A stretch of 54,320 nucleotides of DNA. Origin: Planctomycetaceae bacterium. GTDB taxonomy: Bacteria; Planctomycetota; Planctomycetia; Planctomycetales; Planctomycetaceae. The translations under genes were made by a program, and so were the position numbers. The DNA is taken from assembly GCA_028284485.1 (NCBI GenBank), contig JANQRQ010000317.1:1-54320 (forward strand), given 5' to 3'. The notes below the pieces were generated by a model that saw only the letters and a program-made list of their open reading frames with translations, was not told where the DNA came from and did not search any database. Every line of letters begins with the position of its first letter. The stretch's first letter is position 1. Below, piece after piece: positions 9,400 through 19,364 of this stretch.

Positions 9400-9936
9400 A
9401 TGAAGAAGTCAAAAGTCTCGGGAAATTTACTCACCACGGTTTCGAGCACCCGGCCGTGCCAGCTTGTGTTGGCGTGCTGCCTGCTCGTGGGGGGGCTGGC
9501 CTGCTTTGCGGGTTGCTACGTTCCCAATTACCATCGCCCTCATGGGTTTAGCGATACCAGCAATCGTCGGTTTGCGGCACAGCAACCGATGGCTGTCAAC
9601 TGGCACGATCAATCGATTGGCGGCATGCACGATGCGAGTTCATTGCCGCCGGCACCGGCTGAAATCGAGGCTGATCCCTATGGCCCCGATCTGCTTCCAA
9701 TTCCAGTGGAACCGAAGCAGATACCGGCGGACGCAGTGGACGATGAACGGTCCCCCGTCGATCTATTGCCAAATCCGTCCCCCTCGGCGAAACGGATTGA
9801 CCCGCTTTTGCCAACGTCAGCGGGGCCCGATCCTGCACCTCGCGAACCCGGAATCGGATACGCTCGCGTACCTGATACCTATCCTCTGCCGCCGCCACGC
9901 CTTCGAACTGTGAATGGCGGCCCTCGCTTTCGCTAA
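9400..9936 (+). CDS. Small proline-rich lipoprotein, function unknown
   Basis: The product has 178 residues starting at the ATG at 9400. The N-terminus is basic, followed by a hydrophobic stretch ending in LACFAGC, so Cys39 is a plausible lipidation site. The mature part is rich in Pro, Asp and Arg (for example DLLPIPVEP and PSPSAKRIDPLLP) with no recognisable fold. An upstream in-frame GTG at 9355 was rejected because the signal sequence begins with MKKSK. Such extended lipoproteins often act as envelope linkers, but no function can be assigned. Confidence 0.65.
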   Translation: MKKSKVSGNLLTTVSSTRPCQLVLACCLLVGGLACFAGCYVPNYHRPHGFSDTSNRRFAAQQPMAVNWHDQSIGGMHDASSLPPAPAEIEADPYGPDLLPIPVEPKQIPADAVDDERSPVDLLPNPSPSAKRIDPLLPTSAGPDPAPREPGIGYARVPDTYPLPPPRLRTVNGGPRFR

Positions 9937-10084
9937 CCCCACTGCTGCGAACGCATTGGTGTTAAACGATTTGCGAATTCCTGTGGGCCTGCCATTCTGC
10001 TCTGGATTCGATTGACACGATTCTGTATCGTTCCGCGACTTTGTTGGCCCGGAAATTTCGTGTTTTTGAATCGAGGAGCGAATT

Positions 10085-10684
10085 ATGCGCTTTACCCTTT
10101 GCGCATTGTTGGTTGTCGGACTCTCAACGCTTCAACTTGGCTGCGGTTCCAGTGATGAATCATTGGCCTCGATTGAGTCTCGCGGTATGGCGGTCGTCGA
10201 CCTTGATGCTGTCGCGAAGAAGCTCGGCCGAGATGTCGAAATGCAAAAGCTAATCAGCGAAAGGCAGACGGCATTGAATCAGCAACTGGCCGCGATACAA
10301 GACAATTTACGCAGCCAATTTGAGGATAAGAAAACCGAATTCGGTCCGAACCCCACGGAAGATCAAACGCAACAACTTGTCGCCATTCAAAACCAAATCA
10401 ATCTTGAGCTGCGCCGTACTAAGGCCACAGCACAAAACGATTTGGAGCGCTACAAGCAAGGGTTGATTGCGGAGTTTCGAGAAGAGGTCAAGCCGGTCGT
10501 CAAGCAGATTGCTGCTGAGAATGGAATCGGCGTGGTCGTTCCGAAAAACGAAGCAATCATTTTTACCTTCGAACCGGAATCGGATATCACCGAACTGGTT
10601 GCCTCGGCCATGCCGGAAAGTTCTGTGGCGCGCGAGTCAGAAATCTCGCAAGTGAGCCACGAGGAAGAACAGGCCGAGCCGTAG
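10085..10684 (+). CDS. OmpH/Skp-like periplasmic lipoprotein
   Basis: The 199-residue product has a signal peptide ending in the lipobox LQLGC, so Cys20 is probably lipidated. After it comes AVVDLDAVAKKLGRD, similar to the start of Skp/OmpH proteins. A long charged helical region (residues 50-130, rich in Gln, Glu, Lys) matches the coiled-coil tentacles of the Skp chaperone. The region GIGVVVPKNEAIIFTF returns to the core strand. Skp holds unfolded outer-membrane proteins in the periplasm, but lipidation would tether this one to a membrane. The acidic C-terminal tail has no clear role. Confidence 0.7.
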   Translation: MRFTLCALLVVGLSTLQLGCGSSDESLASIESRGMAVVDLDAVAKKLGRDVEMQKLISERQTALNQQLAAIQDNLRSQFEDKKTEFGPNPTEDQTQQLVAIQNQINLELRRTKATAQNDLERYKQGLIAEFREEVKPVVKQIAAENGIGVVVPKNEAIIFTFEPESDITELVASAMPESSVARESEISQVSHEEEQAEP

Positions 10685-10898
10685 GGATAGCATCTGAAGT
10701 TCGAGGTCGTAACCGCGACGGGGTCAATGCCCAGCGGTTACACCTCAAATTCGTTTCCCGCGACAGATTCTGCGATTCCTCCGATGCAGGATTTGTGCCG
10801 CTCATTCTAGGTGGCGACGACGCCCCCCATCTCATAGCCGATGTCGTGCGGTCTGCGTTCGGGCACACGGAAACGAGTCAAGTGACTCGAAATCGAAG

Positions 10899-11108
10899 TT
10901 AGCGATCGGACGTTGGACTGCAGGCGGGGACATTGTCGAGGCGGTGAAATCTTTTTGGAGAAATCAGCGCTTCTTCGCGAACAATGCGAACTTCAGTCGG
11001 TGCTTCGATTCCGATTTTAGCGCGATGGGTACGACAATCCAATACCGTGATTGTGATCGAGTTCCCGACAAAAATGCGTTCTCCAATTCGGCGAGACAAC
11101 ACGAGCAT
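10899..11108 (-). CDS. csrA: Carbon storage regulator CsrA
   Basis: CsrA is a small dimeric RNA-binding protein that represses or stabilises mRNAs by binding GGA motifs. The 69-residue product starts MLVLSRRIGERIFVG and contains ITITVLDC, AKIGIEAPTEVRIVREE, which is the whole conserved core. The C-terminal tail of about 20 residues varies within the family. The ATG at 11108 has a good AAGGAG ribosome binding site. It stands alone here, convergent with the OmpH-like gene. A 6-bp stem with a 4-base loop (10874-10889) lies just downstream and may be a weak terminator. Confidence 0.95.
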   Translation of the reverse strand: MLVLSRRIGERIFVGNSITITVLDCRTHRAKIGIEAPTEVRIVREEALISPKRFHRLDNVPACSPTSDR

Positions 11109-11307
11109 CGATTCCGTTCTCCTTAGCGAATAGCTAACGCGGCGAGTCGCGACGTTCGAGCGTCGCTCGAATCCTCGCACGCCACAAATGCTATTTCGCG
11201 GATCGTAGGAATCGATGAAGTTGAGGCAATTGTTTCGTGAAGACTGCCGTTCGGCTTTACTCGCGGTGATGACGGAATGCCGGGGTCTTGAGGCGTCGTT
11301 GCAGTCT

Positions 11308-12366
11308 TCAATTCGCAGTTTCGAGCGTTGCCTGCCTGACGGAAAAAAAGTCGTCGCCTGAAAACAACAGGTGGACTGATTTCCCATCCGGGCTCATCCA
11401 TTTCGTAGGCAGACTGCTCGTCTCGCCCGGACCGACGTCCCAATCATTTGTAAAGAAAGCGGTCGTCCAAGGGCCCCATGGTTGGGGGGCATCGTAAATC
11501 CCGAAGCCCCCTTGAAATCGCGGCCCGCGGGAATCGGTGCTTTCCGGTAAGACTTGGCACCACAGGTACCTTTTCAGACCCGCGTTGTAGGTAACTCCGG
11601 TTCGATAACAGCGGCCGGGATTCTCAAAAACAGCCTCACGCTGGTTGACGTCATCGCTCCATCGAGGGCTTCCAGAACTGGTGATCCCGGCGAAGAACGC
11701 GTACGCTTCCCGATCGCGAATTTTCTCCTTGTGAACTCGGGCCATGACCATTTGATCTGCTGGTTCGTAGGCGCTATTGGAGTCGTGCGAGTAAACATAG
11801 ACGTAATTGTCACGCGCACCAGAGTAGTTTTTGCCGAAGTTGAGAAACGTTGGGTATCCAAAGCTGGTCGTGAACTTCCAGTCACTCCATTCCCAGGTTG
11901 CGCCATGGTCGACGGACCAAGCCAGTTGTGAGTTTCCGGTATTTCGTGCCCACAGGTAAAGCACGCCGTCGACCATTAGTAATCCGCTCGCTTTGCGGCC
12001 CCGTTCGCCGCCTCCTGTTGCTTCCAGCGTTGGACAGCGGATATTCACGCCGGAGATGTCAGGGGGCGATCCGGTGACGCGTACAAAACCAACACTCAGT
12101 TTGTTGGGAACAAATGGCTCAAACCCGTTGCCGTCGCCGTATGCAGAGTATAGATGACCATCATCCGCCCACGTTGCAGGCCAATTATCGCTGCCCTTTG
12201 CCAACCGGATAATCGAACTGGCAGGCGCCCATCGAATTCCTGTAATGAACGGGCTTTGCGGAGGTGGAAACTGCCGTGACTGGTCGTCTCCGTGTGCTGG
12301 AAACGCATTTGGCAGTATCGTGACAATTCCGACAACGACTACGACTTGGTTGATTCGAAATTGCAT
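11308..12366 (-). CDS. Secreted DUF4185-like protein
   Basis: The 352-residue product begins with a signal peptide (MQFRINQVVVVVGIVTILP, cleavage near FPAHG). The ATG at 12366 is preferred over a frame opening 71 residues upstream. The mature part resembles DUF4185 or glycoside-hydrolase-like propellers: NWPATWADDGHLYSAYGDG, LSVGFVRVTGSP, GVLYLWARNTGNSQLAWSVDHGATW and KWMSPDGKSVHLLFSGDD. Proteins of this type are exported and often linked to glycan binding or breakdown, but activity is unproven. It is transcribed divergently from the secretin-domain gene. Confidence 0.7.
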   Translation of the reverse strand: MQFRINQVVVVVGIVTILPNAFPAHGDDQSRQFPPPQSPFITGIRWAPASSIIRLAKGSDNWPATWADDGHLYSAYGDGNGFEPFVPNKLSVGFVRVTGSPPDISGVNIRCPTLEATGGGERGRKASGLLMVDGVLYLWARNTGNSQLAWSVDHGATWEWSDWKFTTSFGYPTFLNFGKNYSGARDNYVYVYSHDSNSAYEPADQMVMARVHKEKIRDREAYAFFAGITSSGSPRWSDDVNQREAVFENPGRCYRTGVTYNAGLKRYLWCQVLPESTDSRGPRFQGGFGIYDAPQPWGPWTTAFFTNDWDVGPGETSSLPTKWMSPDGKSVHLLFSGDDFFSVRQATLETAN

Positions 12367-12718
12367 TGGCTTGCCCCGCACATCGTAGTTGAAGACTCGA
12401 GTGAGGCGACGATTGGTGGAAATTCTTGGCCGATCATCGCGGCAACCCATATCATAACCAACGCCGACGCTGCAGTGCATGCATCTCGGGGTTGGTTCAA
12501 GAAAGAGCCTGCAACCAGGGAACTCTCCGATTTCCATAGCGGTGAGGGAGGCGTGATATCGCGTCGATTTATACGACATACAATGCCCATCGAGGCGAAG
12601 TTCTCACAAACCAGTTGCGTTTTGAGAAGCGACTGTGCTATGATTAGACAAAATGTCTTACTGGCGGTTGATTCCGTGGTGTGATCTTCGCAAACGTCGA
12701 CAAAGGGACACGCTAAGC
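12367..12718. other. Divergent intergenic region
   Basis: About 350 bases separate the DUF4185-like gene (minus) and the secretin-domain gene (plus). It contains the candidate promoter at 12615-12644. Nothing else could be supported. Confidence 0.45.
12615..12644 (+). promoter_or_regulatory. Candidate sigma-70-type promoter of the secretin-domain gene
   Basis: TTGCGT (12615-12620) and TATGAT (12639-12644) are 18 bases apart. The start codon at 12719 is about 68 bases beyond the expected transcription start. Assigned by eye. Confidence 0.42.
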
Positions 12719-15700
12719 ATGTCACGCACGAGATATCGAGTCGCGTTGTTGGGGCTGGTTGCCTTTGGGCCTTACACGGTTGCCCAACTCAACGCGCAAA
12801 CCCGACTTGTCACGACCCCCGATGGCAAGACGATCGCTGTCCAACAGTCGCCGTCCGGTGCACGCACTTCACCTGCTGGCAGACCTCAGCCGGCCAGCCG
12901 CCCAACAGGCCAAGCCGGCAAGCAGCCAGGCGAGGCCGGGGCCAAGGGGAACAAGCCGGCCGATAAATCGGGAAGTAAAAAAGAGGAAAAGCCGAAGGAC
13001 GACCAGGGCCCGAAGGTCACCAAGCGGCCGGAGAAGCCGCCGCAGCCTGCGGATCCCGAAGAACTCAATGTGCGGCCGGATGAAAACGGCCTGGTGCAGT
13101 TCAACTTCAAGGGGCAACCTTGGCCGGCTGTTTTGGAATGGCTCGCCGAGGTTTCCGATGTCAGCTTTGATTGGCAGGAATTGCCCGGTGACTATCTCAA
13201 TCTCGTGACTCAAAAACGTTACTCGATTGACCAGGCACGCGATTTAATCAACAGTCGGCTGCTGTCAAGAGGATTTACGATTCTCCGCGACGGCGAGATT
13301 ATGTCGGTCGTCAAGACTGCCGGGATCGATCCCAGCTTAGTGCCGCGCGTGGCCCCCGACGATTTGGCGAGCCGAAGTGCGCATGAATTCGTTCGAGTGT
13401 CGTTTGAGTTGGATTGGTTACTGGCAGACAAACTTGTCGCAGAACTCGAACCGATGGTCAGCCCAAATGGCAAGTTGACCAAGTTGACAGCGACCAACCG
13501 ACTGGAAGCCATGGACGCCGTAACGAATCTCCGGGAGATTCATCGTCTCTTGCAGGAAGAACAGTCGCAGGCAAGCCGACAACAACGAGTTCGTGAGTTT
13601 CAATTGACTTACACAAAGTCGGAAGAGGTGGTCGATCATCTCAAGACTTTATTGGGATTGGAAAAATCAGGACCTGCCGCGCAATTGACGCCGCAGCAAA
13701 TTCAGCAAATGCAACAGCAGGCTGCTCGAAACTCGAACAACAAGCAAGCCCCGGCTCCGCCGAAAGTGGAAGTTTTCCTTGTTGCCAACGTGCGGAAAAA
13801 CAGCGTCATCGCACACGCGCCGCCGGACAAGATGGCTGTGATCGATGAAGCAATCGCGATTATCGATGTTGCCACGGCCGGTGGGAAATCCTATTTGGAA
13901 AACGTGGATCGCACGCGCGTTTATCGATTGGCGTCGATCGAACCGGAACCAATCGTGCAAACGTTGACTGATTTGGGCAATTTGGATCCAACCACAACGT
14001 TACAAGTCGACAAGACAAATCGTGCAATTATTGCCCATGCCAGTCTTGCAGATCACGTAATCATCGGTGAGTTGGTGAAAAAGCTCGATGGCAGCGCGCG
14101 ACAATTTCGTGTCATTCCGCTCCGACGTCTACGAGCCGACTATGTGGCTGGGACGATCGAATTCATGATGGGGGCCGGCGAGAAGAACAACCAGCAGATG
14201 AGTTCCAGCTATTACATTTATAATCGGTACAGCTCGCAGTCGCAGCAATCGCAATCGAATAGCGACAAGTTTCGGGTTGATGCCGACGTCGAGAACAATC
14301 GCTTGCTACTGCGTTGCAATGAAATTGAATATGAAGAGATCGAAAACCTGCTGATCAAGATGGGAGAAATGCCCAATCCCGGTGGCAACCCTGATCGCAT
14401 TCGCATGATTGATGTCGAACCGGGGCAGGAAACCGATCGCACGCTGGAATTGATTCTCCGCGAATGGAACTCTCTCAGAGAGAATGAACTGATCATTCAG
14501 CCTTCGGCACGGCCACGACTACCGGATGATTCCGAAGAAGAAGTCGAAGATACAGAACCCGAACCAAGGCCAACGGATCTTCCAGGGATCGATACGCGAA
14601 CGGAAGTGAAGCCGTTTCGAGGCAATATCGGTGGCGGTCAGGTTCTGTCGTCGCACGAAGTGGAGTTCTCAGGCGAAGCGACCGAAGCGAAAAATGCACA
14701 GGAATACGATCGTTCGTCCTCTAAACTTGACCGAGAGATTCCGGTACAACACGTTAGCAATTCCGAAGAGCGTGAATCGAGCGACCAATCCGGCGAGGTA
14801 AGTGCCAGTCGGCAACATCCAGAACGACGGGTCGCACAGAATGAGCGCTACAACGACAATTCGACACGGGCCCCGTGGGAGTACTCTCGCCCCGAGCAGC
14901 GCGGTGATTACGACGAACGCAATTCGACGAAAGACCAGCGGCGCACTCCACCACCGGTCAGCATTTCACGAGGTCCCGACGGCCGACTGATTTTGAAGTC
15001 CGACGATACTGCGGCACTCGATATGCTCGAAGAGCTACTGATCCGCCACGCTCCGCCTCGTCGGGACTACGCCGTCTTCAAGTTGAAATACCCCAATTCC
15101 TATGCTTACGGAATCGCGCTCACGCTGGAAGACTTCTTCAAAACGGAAGAAGAAGATAGCGGTGGAACACGATATGACCCGTTCTACGGGCGCTATTACT
15201 CCGGCGGAAACTCGAAAGACACAAATTATCGGCTCTCGAATCGACGACCGCTGAAGTTTATTTCCGATAGCGATACCGGAACGATTCTGGTGACGGGGGC
15301 CGATCCGCGGCAACTGAAAACGATCGCTGAGCTAATCGATCTGTATGACCAACCGGAGCCGACTGACATCCGCTTGATTCGGCAGACGCGGATCTTTCCG
15401 ATCAAGTATTCGAAGGCGCGGATAATTGCTGAAGCGATTAAAGACGTCTATCGCGACCTGTTGAGCGAGAACGACAAAGCTTTGGCTGACGGAAACAAAA
15501 AGGACGATCAAAAACCGGCCGACCGAAGTTACACGTACATTTATGGGTACAACGAAGGCGAGGAAGCACCGGAAGATCCGATCAAGTTTAAGGGGCTTCT
15601 TTCATTAGGCATTGATGAGTTGTCCAACACTTTGGTTGTTTCAGCGCAGGGGACGCTGTTGGACAACGTAGCGACGATGATTGATGAACTCGACAAAGCC

Positions 15701-15922
15701 GCCATGCCGACATCGACGGTTCAGGTCTATCAGGCGAGTTCGAACGTGAATACCGGATTGCTGCGGGAAAAGTTATCGACCGTTCTTAGCGAAACCAGGA
15801 AGGCCGCCCAGGCCAAAGAGCAGCCCCAACAAGGGCAGCAACCCGGGCAAAATGGCGGGAACGCCAATAATGGAGGCAATGGAAATGCCACGATTCGTCT
15901 CCAGGTGCAGGGTGGCAATTAA
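12719..15922 (+). CDS. Secretin N-domain repeat protein without a recognisable secretin pore domain
   Basis: The 1067-residue product has a signal peptide (MSRTRYRVALLGLVAFGPY) and then a Pro/Lys/Gly-rich linker to about residue 120. Several repeated modules follow that look like secretin N0/N1/N2 domains. The first (FNFKGQPWPAVLEWLAEVSDVSF) resembles an STN/N0 domain. Later ones contain FQLTYTKSEEVVDHLKTLLG, VYRLASIEPEPIVQTLTDLG, FKLKYPNSYAYGIALTLEDFF and FPIKYSKARIIAEAIKDVY, each followed by a strand such as NTLVVSAQG. The C-terminus is Gln/Gly/Asn-rich low complexity instead of the beta-barrel gate of type II or III secretins. It may be a periplasmic ring or scaffold. The ATG at 12719 starts the signal peptide. 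Confidence 0.8.
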   Translation: MSRTRYRVALLGLVAFGPYTVAQLNAQTRLVTTPDGKTIAVQQSPSGARTSPAGRPQPASRPTGQAGKQPGEAGAKGNKPADKSGSKKEEKPKDDQGPKVTKRPEKPPQPADPEELNVRPDENGLVQFNFKGQPWPAVLEWLAEVSDVSFDWQELPGDYLNLVTQKRYSIDQARDLINSRLLSRGFTILRDGEIMSVVKTAGIDPSLVPRVAPDDLASRSAHEFVRVSFELDWLLADKLVAELEPMVSPNGKLTKLTATNRLEAMDAVTNLREIHRLLQEEQSQASRQQRVREFQLTYTKSEEVVDHLKTLLGLEKSGPAAQLTPQQIQQMQQQAARNSNNKQAPAPPKVEVFLVANVRKNSVIAHAPPDKMAVIDEAIAIIDVATAGGKSYLENVDRTRVYRLASIEPEPIVQTLTDLGNLDPTTTLQVDKTNRAIIAHASLADHVIIGELVKKLDGSARQFRVIPLRRLRADYVAGTIEFMMGAGEKNNQQMSSSYYIYNRYSSQSQQSQSNSDKFRVDADVENNRLLLRCNEIEYEEIENLLIKMGEMPNPGGNPDRIRMIDVEPGQETDRTLELILREWNSLRENELIIQPSARPRLPDDSEEEVEDTEPEPRPTDLPGIDTRTEVKPFRGNIGGGQVLSSHEVEFSGEATEAKNAQEYDRSSSKLDREIPVQHVSNSEERESSDQSGEVSASRQHPERRVAQNERYNDNSTRAPWEYSRPEQRGDYDERNSTKDQRRTPPPVSISRGPDGRLILKSDDTAALDMLEELLIRHAPPRRDYAVFKLKYPNSYAYGIALTLEDFFKTEEEDSGGTRYDPFYGRYYSGGNSKDTNYRLSNRRPLKFISDSDTGTILVTGADPRQLKTIAELIDLYDQPEPTDIRLIRQTRIFPIKYSKARIIAEAIKDVYRDLLSENDKALADGNKKDDQKPADRSYTYIYGYNEGEEAPEDPIKFKGLLSLGIDELSNTLVVSAQGTLLDNVATMIDELDKAAMPTSTVQVYQASSNVNTGLLREKLSTVLSETRKAAQAKEQPQQGQQPGQNGGNANNGGNGNATIRLQVQGGN

Positions 15923-16046
15923 GGCCGGCGGCCGCGCATCTTATTTCGCGCGGCAAATTGGGTTTACCGTGCTAAGTCAGTGCCAAGACCCAAACCGTCA
16001 GAAATCATTCCAGGCGGTAAGGCGCTTGCGTTCGGCAGTTCCAATT

Positions 16047-19004
16047 CTAGCTGCCCTGTTTGTCGTTTTCTGCTGGTTTGGCTGCATTGCGCAAGCGCTG
16101 ACGTGCGGTTTCTGCACGTTTTGCTAAGACGGTGTGAAACTCAAATCCCGAGAAAACACCGGTGCGACGTTCTGCCAACGGTGCAAGCGATTCGATGACC
16201 TCACGTGCCGACTGCGGACGCTGGTCGGGCGATTTGGCAAGCATGCGCGTGACAAGTGCGTCCAGTTCTTCGGGCACTCCCGGCACGACATCGCTCAGAG
16301 GGCGTGGCTGCTGATTCAAGTGTGCCTGAAGCTTTTGGAGGTTTCCTTCAACCGGGTGCGGCGGCTCGCCTGTGATGGCGAAATAGAGCACGCAGCCCAG
16401 GCTGTAGATGTCGGCCCGTTCATCGACCGTGAAACTGTCGATGGCTTGCTCCGGCGCAATGAAGTCGGCTGTTCCAACGCATTCGTGGCCGAACACACGG
16501 GCCAATGTAAACTCGTCTTCATCCTGGCGAGTGAGCGCTAATCCAAAGTCGAGCAACTTAATTCCACCGTGTCGATCAACGAGGAGATTGCCAGGTTTTA
16601 CATCCCGATGCACCATGTGCATTTTGTGCACATGGTCTATCGCGGCCGCCGCCTGAGCCAGAAAGCTGCATGCTTGCGGCCATGGAACAGCACTTTGCAC
16701 ATCGACCAATTCGGTCAGATTAATACCAATGACGAATTCCATGGCGATGAACGGAAAAGTATCGGCTCGGTCGACTTCATAGGTTCGGACAATGTTGGGA
16801 TGGTTAAGCCGCAGCCCTGCCCTGCCCTCAAGCTCGAATCGTGTTGCCAAATCAGGGTTTTGCGCCATATGCCGGGCAAGCACTTTGAGAGCCACTTGAT
16901 GACCGGCATCGACATGTTCGGCGAGATAGACCCATCCCATTCCTCCGGCATCGAGAAGCTCTTCAAGGCGGTAACCATTGACGGTCGCATTTCGGAAATG
17001 CCCATTGAGGAACCAATCGGCTTGAAACCGCGAAACGTAACCGCGATTGAGAAGCTTCCGAATGATGGACAGGTCGGAGGCCTGCTCTTGTTCTTCAAGA
17101 AACTGAAGTCGCTTACGTTCCAAGTCGATTAAATCGTTCCGAAGCTGTAATTCGCGGTTTGCTGTCTTTTCCGTTTCCGCCTTATGTTGATCTCGGGCCA
17201 ACTGAAGTGCCGACTCCGCGCTGTGTAGCTGCTCTTGTCGCCGATTGACTTCGACCTGGTGGGCTGCGATCTCCTCTTGCCGGTTAACGACTTCTTGTTG
17301 GGTTTTGACGAGTTCCTCACGATCGGCTTCGAGTTGAAGTAGCTCTTCTCGAAGTTTTCGAGAATCGACATCCATTGATTCCTTGGCAAGCTGCAGTCGC
17401 TCGTTCTCGTCATTGAGTTGTTCTTTTTCCGCTTCGATGCGCGCTTGTTCGGAATCGAGTTCGTTTGTCCGGCTGGCCAACTGTTGGTTCACTTCTGTCA
17501 GCCTCGTGCGTTCCGCCGACAATTTTTCGCTGTCTTCCGCAATTTTGTTACGCTCGTCGGAGATTTGCGTGCGCTGTGTGGAAAGGTCGGCTTCCCGAGA
17601 TGCGAGTTGTTCGGCCAGAGCTTGGTTTCGACCGGCGCTTTCTTCGGCATCTCGCAATAGTTGTTCAAGGTTGTGTCGATTTTGTTCAGCTGTGGTTTCC
17701 GCGATCGATAGTTCAGCTTGCCGGTCATCGAGTTCGCTTTGCTTTTGCTTAAACTCTCGAGATTGCTCTTCGAATTGCTCCTGGAGTTGTTCCAGGTGTT
17801 GCCGCTCGGCCATCACGTGTTGGGAACTTCGCTGGACTTCCTCCTGAAGCGTTGCCAACGATTCGCGTTCTTGCTCAGTTTGCAGACGCATTGATTCAAG
17901 AGTGCTGTCTAACTTACGAAGTTCGGCATCACGCTCGTCCAACCCGGTAGAGAGTTGTTCCAGTTTCGACGCTTGCTGGTCGAGTTGTTGCTGCCGTCGA
18001 TCTTGTTCGGCAACCCTTTGCTCAACCTCTTTCGCAGCCTCGTCGAGTTGATGAGTTTGGTCGTGTATCTCTTGTGCTCTGTTTTGGAGCCGTTCTTGTT
18101 CTTCCAACAGCTGTGCATGATCGGTTTCGAGTTGGGCAAACTTCTGCTGTAACTCGGTAGATTGTTGTTCGAGTCTGTTTGTACCGGTTTCTAATTCGCG
18201 TTTTTCTTGCAGCAACTCATCCCGATCTTGCTGAAGTGCCAACCGGTCGGTTTCCAGCGCATTTTGGGAATCGCGTAGCTGCTGCTGTTCGTTTTCAGTC
18301 TTCTGTTGATGATGCTTGAGCTGCGCCAAAGCTTCTTCTACTTCGAGCTGTTGATCGTCGAGCTGCTTTTGGCGCTGTTCGAAATCGGCTTTTGTTGACT
18401 CGATCCAATCGGCGTATTCCCGCTTTTGCTGATCTAATTCAGCTTCCAATGCGGCCTTTTTGGCGGCGAGTTCCTTTTCCAGGTCATCGCGCTGTCTCTG
18501 CAAATCCTCTTCTTGCCTGCTGCGATCGGCCTCAAGCAAGTCTTGTTCTTCCTGCAACTGCGCTTGCGTGGCGGCGAATTCGAGCGTAGCCAAAGAGGGC
18601 TCATGGGCACTTTCGTGGTCGGTAGTCAACTCGCGTTCAACACCGATTGGCGATGGCGCCAGATTCGTTTCGACCAGGATTTCGAAAGGTCCGATCTGTA
18701 TCCGGTCGCCATTGGCAAGCGCTTCGACGTCTGCAGGGACTCCATTGACGGTCGTTTGAGTGGGGGCCCGTAGCGCCCTGAGTGTTACTCCCGATTTTCC
18801 AACCGTAATGACGCACTGGACAGGGGCGACAGACTTTGCGACTAACTGAATGTTGCATCCTTTGACCGATCCGATCAGTGTCGTATGCCGCAGGATGTCC
18901 TTTGTCGCGGATTTGTTGTCCGGTGTTTGGATGACCAGTCGCGCGTAGTTCTGCCGTGGATCGAGGGGATCGTCAGCGATAGTTGTCTGATGTCCCCTGC
19001 TCAT
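16047..19004 (-). CDS. Hanks-type Ser/Thr protein kinase with FHA-like N-terminus and long coiled coil
   Basis: The 985-residue product starts at the ATG at 19004. Residues 20-120 look like an FHA phosphopeptide-binding domain (IGSVKGCNIQLVAKSVAPVQC, NGVPADVEALANGDRIQIGPFEI). Residues 140-640 are an almost uninterrupted Gln/Glu/Arg/Leu-rich coiled coil. The kinase domain starts near residue 676, with the glycine loop LLDAGGMGWVYLAE, VALKVL lysine, catalytic VHRDVKPGN, metal-binding LLDFGL and the GTADFIAPEQ segment. All key residues are present, so it should be active. No membrane segment is visible, so it is likely cytosolic and perhaps filament- or complex-forming. It converges on the secretin-domain gene. 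Substrates are unknown. Confidence 0.92.
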   Translation of the reverse strand: MSRGHQTTIADDPLDPRQNYARLVIQTPDNKSATKDILRHTTLIGSVKGCNIQLVAKSVAPVQCVITVGKSGVTLRALRAPTQTTVNGVPADVEALANGDRIQIGPFEILVETNLAPSPIGVERELTTDHESAHEPSLATLEFAATQAQLQEEQDLLEADRSRQEEDLQRQRDDLEKELAAKKAALEAELDQQKREYADWIESTKADFEQRQKQLDDQQLEVEEALAQLKHHQQKTENEQQQLRDSQNALETDRLALQQDRDELLQEKRELETGTNRLEQQSTELQQKFAQLETDHAQLLEEQERLQNRAQEIHDQTHQLDEAAKEVEQRVAEQDRRQQQLDQQASKLEQLSTGLDERDAELRKLDSTLESMRLQTEQERESLATLQEEVQRSSQHVMAERQHLEQLQEQFEEQSREFKQKQSELDDRQAELSIAETTAEQNRHNLEQLLRDAEESAGRNQALAEQLASREADLSTQRTQISDERNKIAEDSEKLSAERTRLTEVNQQLASRTNELDSEQARIEAEKEQLNDENERLQLAKESMDVDSRKLREELLQLEADREELVKTQQEVVNRQEEIAAHQVEVNRRQEQLHSAESALQLARDQHKAETEKTANRELQLRNDLIDLERKRLQFLEEQEQASDLSIIRKLLNRGYVSRFQADWFLNGHFRNATVNGYRLEELLDAGGMGWVYLAEHVDAGHQVALKVLARHMAQNPDLATRFELEGRAGLRLNHPNIVRTYEVDRADTFPFIAMEFVIGINLTELVDVQSAVPWPQACSFLAQAAAAIDHVHKMHMVHRDVKPGNLLVDRHGGIKLLDFGLALTRQDEDEFTLARVFGHECVGTADFIAPEQAIDSFTVDERADIYSLGCVLYFAITGEPPHPVEGNLQKLQAHLNQQPRPLSDVVPGVPEELDALVTRMLAKSPDQRPQSAREVIESLAPLAERRTGVFSGFEFHTVLAKRAETARQRLRNAAKPAENDKQGS

Positions 19005-19364
19005 GAAACTCCGGCTTCGTATGCGTCTGCGAGTTGGTTGCGCGTTGCACCGCATGGTTTCGGTGCGTCATCGACAATGCCAGGACGGCAGCTATCAGAG
19101 AATGCCAACATCCAGAATAAACCGGCGGAAGACCCGGTTCAACGGGAGTCCGTCCCATGGCACGGCGTGAAATGACGATTCGAAGCGTTCCGACAGATCC
19201 TGGCCTCTTGCCCCCAGACCGGTCTATCTACGAATGATGGGACATCAATCGTGAATTGCCCGGCCTCGGCGGGCCAGCGTAAGATTGCGACCGCAAAGCG
19301 ACTGTCATTGTCGCAAGACAGAAAGTCGTGCTCGTCGAGAATCTTCGCCGGCGAATAAGGCGTG
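19005..19364. other. Gap between the kinase gene and cfa
   Basis: About 360 bases contain no gene that I can support. Both flanking genes are on the minus strand, so the gap should hold the cfa 3' end and the kinase promoter. No clear hairpin-plus-T terminator or consensus promoter was seen. Confidence 0.4.

Noticed and set aside
10874..10889. 6-bp hairpin downstream of csrA as a terminator
   Set aside because: The arms CGAGTC/GACTCG are short, and only three T residues follow on the minus strand. Noted in the csrA entry but not called.
15931..15954. 7-bp GC-rich hairpin (GCCGCGC / GCGCGGC) after the secretin-domain gene
   Set aside because: It is followed by AAATTGGG and not a T-run, so it does not meet the terminator pattern.
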